Below, in pieces: positions 24,081 to 36,300 of a stretch of DNA of 64,000 nucleotides; within the stretch, counting starts at the first letter, position 1; the number at the start of each line of letters is the position of its first letter. The notes beneath the pieces are model-generated. The model made no database searches and was not told the DNA's origin. It was given only the letters and a program-made list of their open reading frames with translations. The translations under genes were made by a program, and so were the position numbers. Source of the DNA: Ceratopteris richardii (Eukaryota > Streptophyta > Polypodiopsida > Polypodiales > Pteridaceae); the NCBI GenBank assembly GCA_020310875.1, contig CM035423.1:134494196-134558195 (forward strand). The letters are read 5' to 3'.

Positions 24081-26457
24081 ACTTCCCCTTTTGCAAAAAA
24101 ACATTTACTCATCTTACCATATAGTTTATGCTCTCTTAGTTTTTGTAAAGTCTTTCTGAGATGCAATGCATGTTCATCATCATCCTTAGAATACACAAAA
24201 ATATCGTCAAGAAAAACTAATATAAATTCATCCAGATATTCATGAAACACATTATTCATCAAACACATAAATGTTGCAGGAGCATTTGTTAATCCAAAAG
24301 GCAATACTGAGAACTCGTAATGACCATATCGTGTTCTAAAAGCGGTTTTGGGTATGTCCTCAGACTTTACTCTAATTTGATGATATCCCGATCTTAAGTC
24401 AATTTTAGTGAATACTGTGGCACCACTCAATTGACTCAACAGTTCATCTATGTGTGGCAGTGGATACTTGTTCTTAATGGTTTTCTTGTTCAATCCCCTA
24501 TAGTCAATAAAAAGTCTGTATGAACCATCTTTCTTTTTCTGAAACAAAACAGGTGCTCCCCAAGGTGAAACACTAGGTCTTATCAACTCCTTCTTCAATA
24601 GATCATCCAATTGGAGCTTCAACTCTTTCAATTCATCAATATTGAACCTATAAGGTGCTCTAGAATAAGGCTCACTTCCTGGATAAAGGTCTATAGCATG
24701 GTCAATTTTCCTAGGAGGAGGCATGCCTGGTAGATCATCAGGAAATACATCTGCATACTCATCTAAACATTTTTTAACATATTCCGGTATTTCCTCTTCT
24801 TTCTTCTTCTCCTGAAGGTCATACACATAAACCAAATATGTCTCACAACCCTGTCGAATACCCCTAATCGACTTTATTGCAGAAATAGGAGAAAAACTTG
24901 AATTACACTTGCCTGCAAGACGATGTTCCTTCCCTTCTATTTTCAAAGTAAGGATCCCGCTTTCACAATCAATCACGACACTGTTATGAACTAACCAGTC
25001 CATTCCGATGATTACATCACATTCTCTCATTTCAATTACATGGAAGGTACCCAAAAACTTATGTTCTCCTAACATAAAATTAAGATTCTCAATAAAGCCT
25101 CAAGTATAGTGTATCCTACCATTAGCCATCTGTACAGGTCTTTTAGTCTGCATCTCAATATGCAACCCTAAAGCTTCTGCCATCTTAAGTGAAAGGAAAC
25201 AATTTGTACTACCCGAATCAATCAAGAAACTAACCTTACGTGAGGATATGTCCCCCATAATCCTAATCACCGATGCCCTTGAATGAGAAGAAGTTTTCAT
25301 GCATTGAATTCTAGGGCTAGAACACTTACCTTGATCATCTGCTTCCTCAATTGTCATGTTTTCTTCTTGTAGATGAGCTATCTTTGCTTGCATAGAACGA
25401 TTGATGGCCTTGTTTGGACATTCGAAAGTGCGATGTCCTTGTTCTCCACATCGAAAACAAAGTCCCAGCCTCTTAGCCCGCTCCAGCAAATCAGAATCAC
25501 GTTGCCAGTGCATAACTTCTTGCTTCTTAGGTGTATCCATTTGCTTCGGCTTTGGTCTTCCTCCTTGACTGTTAATAGAGTTAGTCGATCTCTCTCCATT
25601 TTGATTTATTGAAATAGGTCTTGGGGGTCGATGTCCTGTTGAGATAAACCTTGATTTGAATGCCTTTTTCGTGGTAAACTTCTCCATCTTCTCAAAGTTT
25701 TCTGCTTTAGCAACCGCATCAAGAAAATCTACACATCCGGACCCCTTTACTTGATAGAGAAGCTCTTCCCACAAACCCTCAATAAACTTGCTTTTCAGCG
25801 CATCTCCAGAAACTTCTAGTGCATACTTATGTAAACGCAAAAATTTCTCCTTATATTCTTCAACAGACAAGTTATATCTATCATCCTCATGCTGCTTGAA
25901 AGAGTAGAATTCCATTTTCTTTTCCATCCAATAATGTGGAGAACAATAACGATTCTCTACTTGCTCTCGAAATTCTTTCCAGAGGATCAGACCTTCACGT
26001 GTTCTTGTCTGTATATAAGATTTCCACCACAGTTTTGCGACTCCTCGTAGATGCAGAATCGCCACCTTTGCTTTTGATTCCTCACTAAATACGCGCAGGT
26101 CAAAGAAATCTTCAAGTTCCTCAATCCATGCTTCAAGATCCTCTCTAGTTTTCTTCTCACCATCAAATTCATTTAATTTTGCTCTTTTGAACACTTGCTT
26201 GAGTGCAGATTCACCTACATCATCGTCCTCTTCAGGTTCACGTTGCCGTCTAGCTCTACGTACGTTTGATGTGCATGCACCATTACCACCTTCAGCATTG
26301 AGGTCCATGAAAGCATTTGCAGTAGCCTCTTTTTGTTTGTTGGATCTTTCTTTATGTAATTCTACATTCAATCTACGGATAAGCTCCTCTTGTTCTTCTA
26401 TCTTCTTCTTCAAAGCCTGCATCTTGTCGCGGAATCCAACTGTGCTCTGATACCACT

Positions 26458-27030
26458 TGTAACAAGTCTCCTAAACTTGAGTCACAATCTCACACAGAAT
26501 AATGGGTTTTGACACCACAAGATATAAAGAAGGCAAACAGAGTATACACAGAACAAGAAGAGAGAGAATTTTATTATCTGTGCAGATTTACAAGTAGTTC
26601 TGATCTGCGTTACAAAATCTATCAGATTGCTTCAATGTGAAGCCTCATCCACCCGACCACCCCTGAGCTGATCTCAATCTTAATCTCAATCACAATCTCA
26701 ATCTCAATCCCAATCTCAATCCCAATCTCAATCTCAATCTCAATCTCAATCTCAATCTCAATTCCAGAAGCCGAAAAACGATCGTAATGACTGTACGACC
26801 ATCATCCTTTTCTATCTCTCAGTCTTCGTCTTTTTGGGATCTCCGCCTTTCGCCAGCACATGACCAATCACGCCTTCCTAGACCCGCACTTTTAGAATCT
26901 GCATGCTCCAAGATAGCGTCTTTTTGCATGTCTCATGCAAGACTTCTGGACCACCCATGCATCTACTTTTCATGTCCACCATCAAGAATCGTACTTGCAA
27001 AAATAGAGGTAATCCCTGCAACGCACTCAC
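26458..27030 (-). repeat. LTR3 of chromovirus B (partial)
   Basis: Matches the primer-site-proximal half of LTR1 and LTR2. Similarity stops at about 27,030, inside CACTCAC, where the minisatellite of element F begins. Confidence 0.9.
26670..26763. repeat. (AATCTC)n hexamer array in LTR3
   Basis: About 15 hexamers; third copy of the LTR-internal array. Confidence 0.95.
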
Positions 27031-27345
27031 CACTCCACACCACCCCACAACCCTCCACCACTCCACACCACCCCACAGCCCTCCACCACTCCACACCACC
27101 CCACAACCCTCCACCACTCCACACCACCCCACAGCCCTCCACCACTCCACGACCCCTCACACAACTCCACACCACCCCACAACCCTCCACCACTCCACAC
27201 CACCCCACAACCCTCCACCACTCCACACCACCCCATAGCCCTCCACCACTCCACACCACCCCACGGTCCTCCACCACTCCACACCACCCCATAGCCCTCC
27301 ACCACTCCACACCACCCCACAGCCCTCCACCACTCCATGACCCCC
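27031..27345. repeat. 28-bp minisatellite, about 11 units (F 5' LTR)
   Basis: Unit CCCTCCACCACTCCACACC plus ACCCCACAG, 28 bp, strongly C-rich on the plus strand and G-rich on the minus strand. Open frames through it on both strands are repeat artefacts. Confidence 0.95.
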
Positions 27346-28681
27346 CACAAACTCCAGAAACCCCACAACCCCCCCACAAACCCCACAAATCGCACATTTT
27401 TCCACGACCTCACATAAGGCTCTCATACAGTTTTGGATGGATATTTGGAGGATCATTTCTTAACCAAACTATATAGTGCTATATATCGTTGGAAAGCTCT
27501 CAACGAGTAATTTCCAATGATGCAATAATAACTTTGAAATCTTGGATCAATTTTCGACCACACCCCAAAAACCCCCATAACTCCCCATAACTCACCCCTA
27601 TTCCCACCCAACACACAAACCCCACAAACCCCACACAACTCCACACAAATCCACACCCCTCCACAACCCTCCACAACCCTCCACAACCCTCCACAAACCC
27701 CATAATCTCTCTCAACTCCCCACAACTCACCTCCCACACCGCCCACTTAATATGAAGGATCAAAAGCTACTACAGAAATTAGGTGAAGGATGTGCTTCTC
27801 ATGGTCATTCAAACATCACGGGTGGCACAATAGGAGGCTCTTAGCTTGCATTCAAAAGTGACAGTAAAGGTGTAAGTGGTAAAAGTGAAAGTGGAGAAAT
27901 GACTCTTGCCGCCAACCATTCATGACGACTGCCTATTTTTGAGGATCCAATTCAAGATTGGTGGCATATTTGATCTACCCCTTCAATTTTGGGCAATCAA
28001 TCGACGCATGATCAGTGGATGTGAGGAATCGGCAAGGCCCTCCTGGCCTATTGGAGCCTATAAAAGCAATGGATTTGTGTTCATTTGGGATACATTCAGA
28101 TACACACATTTACATATGTACGTACAGAGGTCCTCTCTTTGCACTTTGTGGCTTCAAGCCTACTGTAGGAAGTCACTCTGTGGTGAGGATACAGAGCGTG
28201 GGCTTCCTAGTGGAGGGCTAATAGCACTATAGTGTGAAGAGAGTTGCTTGGTTTTGTCATTTAGTGAGAGTCATTGGTATTTCGTGCCCTTTCCCTTAGA
28301 GCAAGTCTTCATACTTTGTATTGATCAGTGCTAGTCTGCATCTAGTTGTGTCCATTGTACGGATTGCAAGAATCCCTTGTATTGATGTTGTTTAGTTCTG
28401 GAGTGGCATGTTAGCCCAGAGCATGAACTTTTGAGCATCTCTTTTGCCTATGTTGTAATTATCTGATTTGAACTAAGGAGTGGATGGTCTTCCATCATTG
28501 TCATTTTGTCATTAATACTTTCTTGAGTATTCACAACTCTGTGCAACCATTGATATCTGCCTACTCACATAAGTGTTAAAGGGTATATTTCCCTAAGGAG
28601 AACCTCCCTTGAGTAGGTGAAGTATTGAAATGCTTGCTACATGCTCCTGTTAAAAGTAGATACCCCACTACCTCCTCTATA
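27031..28681 (+). repeat. 5' LTR of element F (left end missing)
   Basis: From about 27,345 to 28,681 it matches 43,275-44,581 closely. It ends CCTCCTCTATA just before the primer site. The part before 27,345 is a 28-bp minisatellite, and the true LTR start is not present. Confidence 0.88.
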
Positions 28682-28684
28682 GTT

Positions 28685-28701
28685 TGGCACGCACGGTGGG
28701 A
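28685..28701 (+). promoter_or_regulatory. Primer-binding site of element F
   Basis: TGGCACGCACGGTGGGA, a few bases after the LTR end; identical at the matching place in element G (33,373-33,389). It is not the initiator-Met site used by B and C. The donor tRNA is not assigned. Confidence 0.7.
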
Positions 28702-31700
28702 CACTTGCATTTCTGTGAGAGGCCGTGAGGATAGTAAATAGTCCTCCTTTTTCGTATTTTTGCCCTATTGCATTTGCAAGTAGGTACATGACCCATACGC
28801 GAGCAGGTAAGGAGCCTCTTTGTATACGAAGGAGCCTTAACAAGTCAGCTATATCTTCAACTAGTGAACCTACCTCCCCTCTACCCTCTTTGAATTTATC
28901 TACTGAATTCGGTGCGAGACCACTATCAAAGGAGAAGCATAGTAGAACATTAGACTTCTCCTCACATACGTCAGAAGAAACACTAGTGCAAATGGAGGAT
29001 CTCTCTGATTTACTCTCCAGACTCAATATCAAGTTCCCTACCTTGAAGGGACAAGCTTATGAGGATGCTGGTGATCATGTGCGGAGGTTCATCTCCTTAT
29101 GTCGAGGACGAGGTCTGCAGAACAGAGAGGATGTAATGTTGGTACTATGAGCCGGAGTGCAGAGAAGATCTTCCTTTTATGGATATACCTCAAGGATGGA
29201 CCAGAGAATATATTGCAGAATATAAGTTAAAGTCCACTCTTGCATACAGTGGAGATGATTTCTCAAACAAGACTAGTCCTGAAACACTAGTTCAAGAAAT
29301 AAATCTAGGGGATGAAGAGAACACTCAAGTAGTCCACTTGGCCTCTTGGCTATGGCATTATCCTCCTTTATTGCACAAGGTAACTTCTTTACTTTTTTCC
29401 TACAAAAATGTCTTCGCATGGTCCTACAACGATCTAACAGGGATACCAGAGGAGCTTGGATTACACAGAATACCCTTAGTTGAGGGAGCCACGCCTGCAA
29501 GAAGTAGGCCGTATCGACTCAATCCAAAATATGCAGAGGCGGTAAAGTTGGAAGTTACAAAACTAGAAGAAGCAGGTATAATTGTTCTAGTAGAACATTC
29601 CAGGTGGCTTTCTTCTATGGTTATTGTACCCAAGAAAAATAGTGGAAAAATAAGAGTTTGTGTTGATTTTTGTGCCTTAAATAAAGTGACTGTTCAAGAT
29701 GGGTTTCCTCAGCCCTTTTCAAAACAAGTACTTGAGGAAGTAGCCGGTCACACTTTGTATAGCTTCTTGGATGGTTTTAGTGGCTACAATCAGATAGTGA
29801 TCCATCTTGATGATAGGGACAAAACATCCTTTGTTACTCCATGGGGCACTTATGTCTATACTCACATGGCTTTTGGTTTGAAGAATGCACCAGCTTCATT
29901 TAATAGAACAATGTATCTGATATTGGGCAAGTGGTTAACAACCTTTCTCCGCATTTTCATGGATGACTTTTCAGTGTTTTCAGGCACAGATAGAAGAGCA
30001 ACAGTTCAAGATTTCCGTGATCATTTGGAAAATCTAAAGGAAATCTTTGAGCAATGTCTCAAAACAGGTTTGAAGTTAAATCTTGCTAAATGTCATTTTT
30101 TGGTCACCAAGGGCACTCTTCTTGGCCACATAGTATCTGTTGAAGGGATAACGGTTGACCCTACAAAGGTTACTGCTATTCTATCCATGCCTATTCCACA
30201 AAGCCCAAAGGAAGTGCAAAGTTTTTTGGGCCATGCAAGATATCATAGAAGATTCATATGAATATATTCAGAAATAGCTAAGCCCTTATCAAGGCTTACC
30301 AGTAAAAAGGTCGATTTCTCATGGAGTGTTGAAGCTGAGAAAACATTTTGTGAACTGAAAATGAGGTTATGTACTGCTCCACTTTTAAGTGTTCCTAACT
30401 GGTCATTAGAGTTTCATGTGCATTCAGATGCTAGTCTTCATGCTGTTGGTGCAGTTCTAGCTCAACCATCATCACACAAGGTTGATAGACCTATCTCCTA
30501 TGCTAGCAGACTACTCACCCAAGCAGAAAGGAACTACATTATGATCGAAAGGGAAGGCTTGGCTATTGTATTTGCTCTTCAGAAGTTTCGGCATTACCTT
30601 CTCGGTGTACATTTTATAGTCATATCTGACCATCAGCCCTTGAAGTACTTGATAAACAAGCCTAGAGTAGTTGGAAGGATTTGGAGATGGTTACTCCTCT
30701 TTCAAGAATTCAACTTTGATATTCATATTAAGCCAGGAAGAGAGCACTACATGGCAGATCAAGTGTCCAGGACTGCAATGAGCGAGAAGGCAACATGTAT
30801 TAATGATGAACTGGTGGATAGTAATCTCTTTCTAGTGGCAATACAAACTGATTGGTATGATGGAATTCTCCATTTTCTCACTACTGGAAAACTCCCAGAA
30901 CACTTGACACTTGTAGAAAAGAGAAGATTGCTCCTGAAAACCAAAGCATATTCACTGTAAATGGAAATTTATATAAATACTGTCAGGATGATATCTTGAG
31001 AAAGTGTGTTTATCCAGAGGAGGTAAATCTTTTGCTGGAGGCAACACACAGTGAAGGGCATCTAAAGGGGGAAGAATTGGCTCACAGAATCATCCACAAG
31101 GGACTATGGTGGCCTCATATTTACAAGGATGCGATCAAGTTTGCTAAAGAATGCCACATTTGCCAGAGATGTGCTCCTACTCCAACCAGATTGAATTTCC
31201 AACCATTAGTCATATCTACAGGATGGCTCCCATTTGAACGATGGGGTCTTGATTTCATAGGACCAATTAGTCCAACTGATCAACCTGAGGGCAAGAAGTA
31301 TATTTTGATGGCCACATGTTATGCAACTAAATGGATAGAGGCTAAAGCTACTGTGGACTGCACGACGTTAACAGTAGCTAAGTTCTTGTATAAACGTATT
31401 TTCTCAAGATTTGGTTGCCCACTGGAAATCACTAGTGATAGGGGAACACATTTTGTAAATCAGCTACTCCAATTTTTATTTGACAGGTACAAGGTTTTCC
31501 ATAAAAAATCTTGTGCCTACTATCCAAGGGCAAATGGGCAAGCAGAGAGCTCCAATAAGATTTTGATCGGGTTGCTACGCAAATTATCTTTTGATCATCA
31601 AAGCTTTTGGCCACAAGCATTGATCGGTGCAATTTGGGCTTTCAGAACTACAAGAAGGGGAACCACTGGTGAGAGTCCGTTTGGCTTAGTATATGGAAAA

Positions 31701-32177
31701 GAGGCATTGGCCCCATTTGAATTCATTATAAAAAAGGAAATGGGAACCAAAACCATTGGAATTGAACCTCCCATTGAGAGATTGGTGGCATTAGAAGAAT
31801 ACAGAGAAGGAGCACTGCAAAAACTTTAGGTAACACAAGAAGAGCGCAAGAGACTGCATGACAGGTATCTGAGGTCTAATGGAGTTCAGGAAGGATCCAT
31901 GATTTTAGTGCATCAAGTCCTAGCAATTCCAACCAAACTGGCACCCAAATGGATAGGACCTTACACGGTGGTAAAGGTATTACCTCATGGAGCAGTACAT
32001 CTAGAGGATTTGCAAGGTAAGAGGATACCCCTGGTCAATATTTCCAGGGTGAAGAAGTACCTGAATTAAGGGTGAAGGATTATCGGAGTTAAGTCAAGGA
32101 AGAAGAACTTCCTTCACTATCTTGTTTTCAGCTTCGGGAATTGCACCGGGACAGTGCAAAGACTTGATGTGGGGGTC

Positions 32178-32314
32178 TGTATCGCGGCATTTCCCTCCCT
32201 CTCTCTTTCTCTCTCTCTCTTCTCTCTCTCTTTTCCCCCACCACCTCACGGCCCCCGCCATCACCTCGACCCCCTCCAACCCCACCATCCCCTCCTTTTT
32301 CCCCCACCACCACT
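32178..32314 (+). repeat. 3' LTR of element F, first part (before G)
   Basis: Begins TGTATCGCGGC right after a G-rich tract (GATGTGGGGGTC), then a CTCT-rich stretch and one unit of a C-rich 67-bp repeat. It continues at 41,928 on the other side of G. The terminus TGTA pairs with TACA at 44,578-44,581. Confidence 0.78.
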
Positions 32315-33367
32315 AAAGTCATGTTGGTCAAAGTCAACTATAGTCAAAGTCAAAATGTCAAAGTCAACTACAGTCAAAGTCAATGTCAAAGTCAATTGGT
32401 CAAAGTCAACTGGTCAGAGTCAACAAGGTCAAGGTCAAAGTCAATAGGTGCAAAGTCAAAGTGCTAAAGTACAGGTGTCAAAGTGCACAGGTAGTGCACA
32501 ATTAACTGTCCACAAAGGGTAAATTGGAGAAAGTGGGTTGCAGGTTGCAGAGGTATTTTCTCTAATTTCCCTAAGGTTCAAAGTGTGTTTTAAAGTGTTT
32601 TGGAAGGTTCAGGTGAACCCCCCCTTAGGTGCAAAAGTGAAGACTTAAAAGGAAATGTGAAGGTATGTGAAGCGGCAACATACGCACAGGTGAAAGTATG
32701 GCCCCCCATTAAAGTTTTGGGTTTTAGTCTAAAGTCACTACAGGACAAAACAGTGAGTCGTTGGCTGCCACTTGGAAAGACAATCTTGGGACATCAAAGT
32801 GAGTACCAAGATACCATTGCAATTAGGAGCGTACGTGATCGGCACACTCAAATCAAGGCAAGGTCTATTCTTGGACCAATCTTAGAGTAAGCAAGGGAAG
32901 CATAGGCTAAGTGAAGCAAGAGAGGGAGTGCAACAATCACCAGTGTGCGACGCAGAGAAGTGGAAGTGTAAGGTGCATGGAGAGTGACTAAGGATTTGTG
33001 CAGAGAGTGCTAAGCTATACTCCCCCAAGGATCTCAAGGTCTCACTGCAGTGTGCGCGTGCAGACAGAAGGTATTCACTCATCCCCCTTTGTGGAAGCTT
33101 GGTGCAAGGTGTGCACAAGGATAAGCTTGAAACAGGTGGAGGTCTGGTGCAGAGGAGGCCGGCGGCAAGAAGACTTTGGGATATTTGGTAAGTGGGCACT
33201 CTATGGGATTGTGCACTGAGTAGTATTGGCTTGTCTTGTACTTCAAACATTGTAATTGTCTTACTGTAATCAATCGGCAGAAGCTTCCAGGTGTATTTTC
33301 TCTTCTTGTTTCTTCCCTTTTCTCCTACAAACCCTCAAACTCCTTCTCGTCTAAGAATCCCCCAACA
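32315..33367 (+). repeat. 5' LTR of element G
   Basis: About 1.05 kb, nearly identical to 40,870-41,927. It ends CCCCCAACA before the primer site. The outer few bases present in the 3' LTR (TGTTGAGCCC) are not seen here, so the left edge is approximate. Confidence 0.88.
32330..32455. promoter_or_regulatory. W-box core cluster in 5' LTR of G
   Basis: About 17 GTCAA pentamers in roughly 125 bp, most spaced 6-11 bp, in forms GGTCAA, AGTCAAC and AGTCAAA. The reverse complement TTGAC(C/T) is the known binding core of plant WRKY factors. Binding is inferred, not shown. Confidence 0.55.
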
Positions 33368-33372
33368 AAATT

Positions 33373-33389
33373 TGGCACGCACGGTGGGA
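33373..33389 (+). promoter_or_regulatory. Primer-binding site of element G
   Basis: TGGCACGCACGGTGGGA, same as in element F, five bases after the LTR end. Confidence 0.7.
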
Positions 33390-36300
33390 CCTCCAAGGAG
33401 ATTTGAGCTTAGGAGAAACCAAGTGCAAAGCATAGAAGAGATCAAGTGTCGACAGAACCACAATGCTACTTCATCAAACAAAAGGTAAATATTCTTATCA
33501 AGTATCTCATATTCAGTGGGCTATGAGCTGCTCATGACCACAACCCGGTCCCAAGTATTGAGGGTCACCTGCAAGCAGACAAGAAGGAAGGTTGTTAGAA
33601 GGTCTCCCAGTCCACTATCTTCAACATCATCAGTCAAGAGCATGGCGGGTCAGGTAGACTTGGAAACTTTACTCTCTAGATTAAATATAAAGTTTCCTTC
33701 TTTCAAAGGCCTAGCTCAGGAGGATCCGGATGAACACATTAGAAGGTTCTTGGCACTATGTAAGACTAGAGGCCTAATGGGTAGGGAGGATGCCTTTTTG
33801 ATTCTCTTCCCTGCCACATTAGAGGGATTAGCTGATAAGTGGTTCAGCCAGTTTGCTGAAAACCATTTTACCACTTGGGATGTGATGAAAGATGCTTTTA
33901 AAAATCAGTTCCAGCATGGCAACACTGCAGAGATTATCATAGAAGAGCTAGAAAATTTAAGATTAGGTCCAGGAGAAAAGTTCCCAGAGTTTGTGACTCG
34001 GGCCAAAGCACTAATGGATAAACTGCCAGATCCACCACACGATTTTTTTGTTAAGAAATGGTTGGCTAAGCCCCTACCAGTGGCCACCCAATGCAAAATA
34101 AAGGAATTAGTGCTACCTACAACCTCCATAGAGGAGTTCATCAGCACAGCCACACGCTTGGAACAGATAAGGTACCAGTATGGAGCAACTTCTTCCCAAC
34201 CAACATATGGTACAGAAATGGAGGATCCAGTGATACAGCTAAGGAAAGAGCTGGAGGGCTTAAAAAGAAATAAGCCCTACAAAGAGGAGGAGAATGCTGT
34301 TGCTCAATTGAGAGGGGAGATTGAAGCACTAAAGCTCCAAAAGGAGGAGGAGGCCCAGGCAGAGGAATTGGCTCAGCTGCGACAAGAGTTGCAGGAGCTC
34401 AAAGGAGGTGGCATCAAGAGTGGACTTTGGTGTTCCATGTGTAGTAAGCAAGGTCACATAGTAAGTGAATGTCCTCTGTTAAGTGTGACTTGTCAATTAT
34501 GCAAGAAATTTTGCCATGAGGCCCATGAATGCCAATCAAGAGGAATGCCTGCAATGACATACTAGACACAAGGGGGACCCCCAACACCAGCAAATGTGAT
34601 GGCTGCTGTACCAAATCAAGGTAACAACTATAATCCTAGACAGAGGAATAACTTTGGAAATGGGCCTAGGAGGCCAATCATCTGTTTCAGATGTGGAGAA
34701 TGCGAGCACTATCAAAGTAGGGGCACCCCACCAGAAAATGCCCCTCCTTGAAGGAACTGCCCTGATGCAAGAGACCATTATACAAATTGTTGTCCTAAGA
34801 ATCAAGCCTCTTCATCCGGCCCTCATATTCAAATGATTTCGGTGCACAAAGAAGAAGTGTGTGATATGGTCAATGAGCCATCACCATCTACCAGGGTGGT
34901 GCAATTAGAAGAAATACAATCTTTGACTGTGCAAACAAGAAGCAAGGGGAAGGCTCAAGCAGACATAGGACAAGGGTCAACGATTAAGGAATGGAATCAA
35001 AACAAAGAACCATCTGAAGATAAAGTCACCACAGGTGCGGATACAAGTCAACAAGGAGATCTCATATGCACCAGTGATGCCATTGGGCATGCCTTCAACA
35101 GGGCTCATGAGGAGTTTGATAAGTCAACTGGAGCCCATGCTCTCAATGAATCAGAGGCTTCAAAACTACTCAAGTCCATGAAAAAGGAGGTTAGTATTTT
35201 TGATTTAATAAAGCTGGATGGGAAATTCAGGTCAGAGTTATTACAGATAATTGATGAAGCTTCCACTACAAGTTTGGTGGCAAAGACTGCTGTTTTACAT
35301 AAAGGAAAAATTGTAGGGGAAGCACCCCTTATAGATTATAAAAGTCCGGTTGAGAGTATCTATCCAAGGTCATGAATTTCAAGGAGTTATTGTGGATGGT
35401 GGTTCTGGCATTAACTTGATGCCTGAACATACAATGGAAAAGATTGGACTCCACCCTTCAAGGCCTGCAAATTTCACTATTACTTTGGCAGATCAGAGCA
35501 AAGTAAGGCCCTTGGGAGTGATCCCAAAAGTTCCACTTGAAGTACAAGGTAATCTATTCATTCTGGATTTTGTGGTTTTAAGATTGCCCCAGGTTGAAGG
35601 AGGATTTCCCCTCTTAATTGGACGACCATGGCTGAGGCATGCAAGTGTCATTCATGATTGGGGCAAGGACACTATGTGGGTACAAAAGAAAGGGCAAGAG
35701 CTGACACAGATTCATTTAGAAGAGGGCCCAGATAATCAAGGAAACACTAGCATGATGCAAACAGTTGGCATATGCATGGAAACAGAATCGGAGGATCAAC
35801 CCCAATCAGATTTCGAGGAAGAAGAGGATATTCTAAATTGGCTCCAAGCAGGCAACTCTTCCTCTTGTTTTGGAATTTTTCTTAATAATTCTTGCACGAC
35901 TGAAGGTTATGATGAAGATAAGGAAAAAGTCCAGGATGATGGATTGGGAGAGCCCATCACAGAACACAGAAGGGGTAGGAAGACACCCCTCAAATACAAC
36001 TTGGAGGAGGATATGACAACCACAGATAAAGAGGTTACTAAAGCTAAAGGCAAGGTAAAAAATTCTAGTGAAGAATGTTCTTTCCCAATTCAAGAAATCC
36101 CTGCAGGATGGATGCAGGACAAGGAGGAACACATTGAAGTCCAAAATACACCTGCTTATGAAGCAATGCAAGAAAAGCTAGTAGAAGAAGACAAGGAAGA
36201 AGATGAGCAGGAAGATAATATGGTAGAGAGAAATCCTGTCCAAGAAATACAATTAGGCACTCAAGACAATAATCGGCCAGTTTTGGTGGCCACTTGGTTG

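Larger units (their letters stand above)
18407..27030 (-). mobile_element. Ty3/gypsy chromovirus 'B3' (fossil, split by copia D)
   Basis: Minus-strand element from LTR3 (26,458-27,030, partial 5' LTR) to LTR2 (3' LTR). Primer site TGGTATCAGAGC at about 26,445-26,456. Gag starts at 26,422, with a CCHC knuckle near 25,450 and protease DSG near 25,220. This copy has the most complete reverse transcriptase region (about 24,700-24,080; [35 protein letters not shown]). Copia D lies at 21,759-23,812. RNase H and integrase follow at about 21,750-20,260, then the chromodomain (about 19,830-19,660) and purine tract. Broken, with several breaks. Confidence 0.9.

Noticed and set aside
27031-27345. CRISPR-like array of 28-bp repeats
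   Set aside because: Units are contiguous with no unique spacers, and the context is a plant retroelement LTR.
26787-27476. Pro/His/Ser-Thr-rich frames across the B LTR and minisatellite
   Set aside because: Crosses an LTR/minisatellite junction and is repeat translation, not a gene.
32094-32447. Frames over 32.1-32.4 kb on both strands
   Set aside because: They cross the F LTR start, a CTCT tract, a C-rich repeat and the G LTR; no coding signal.
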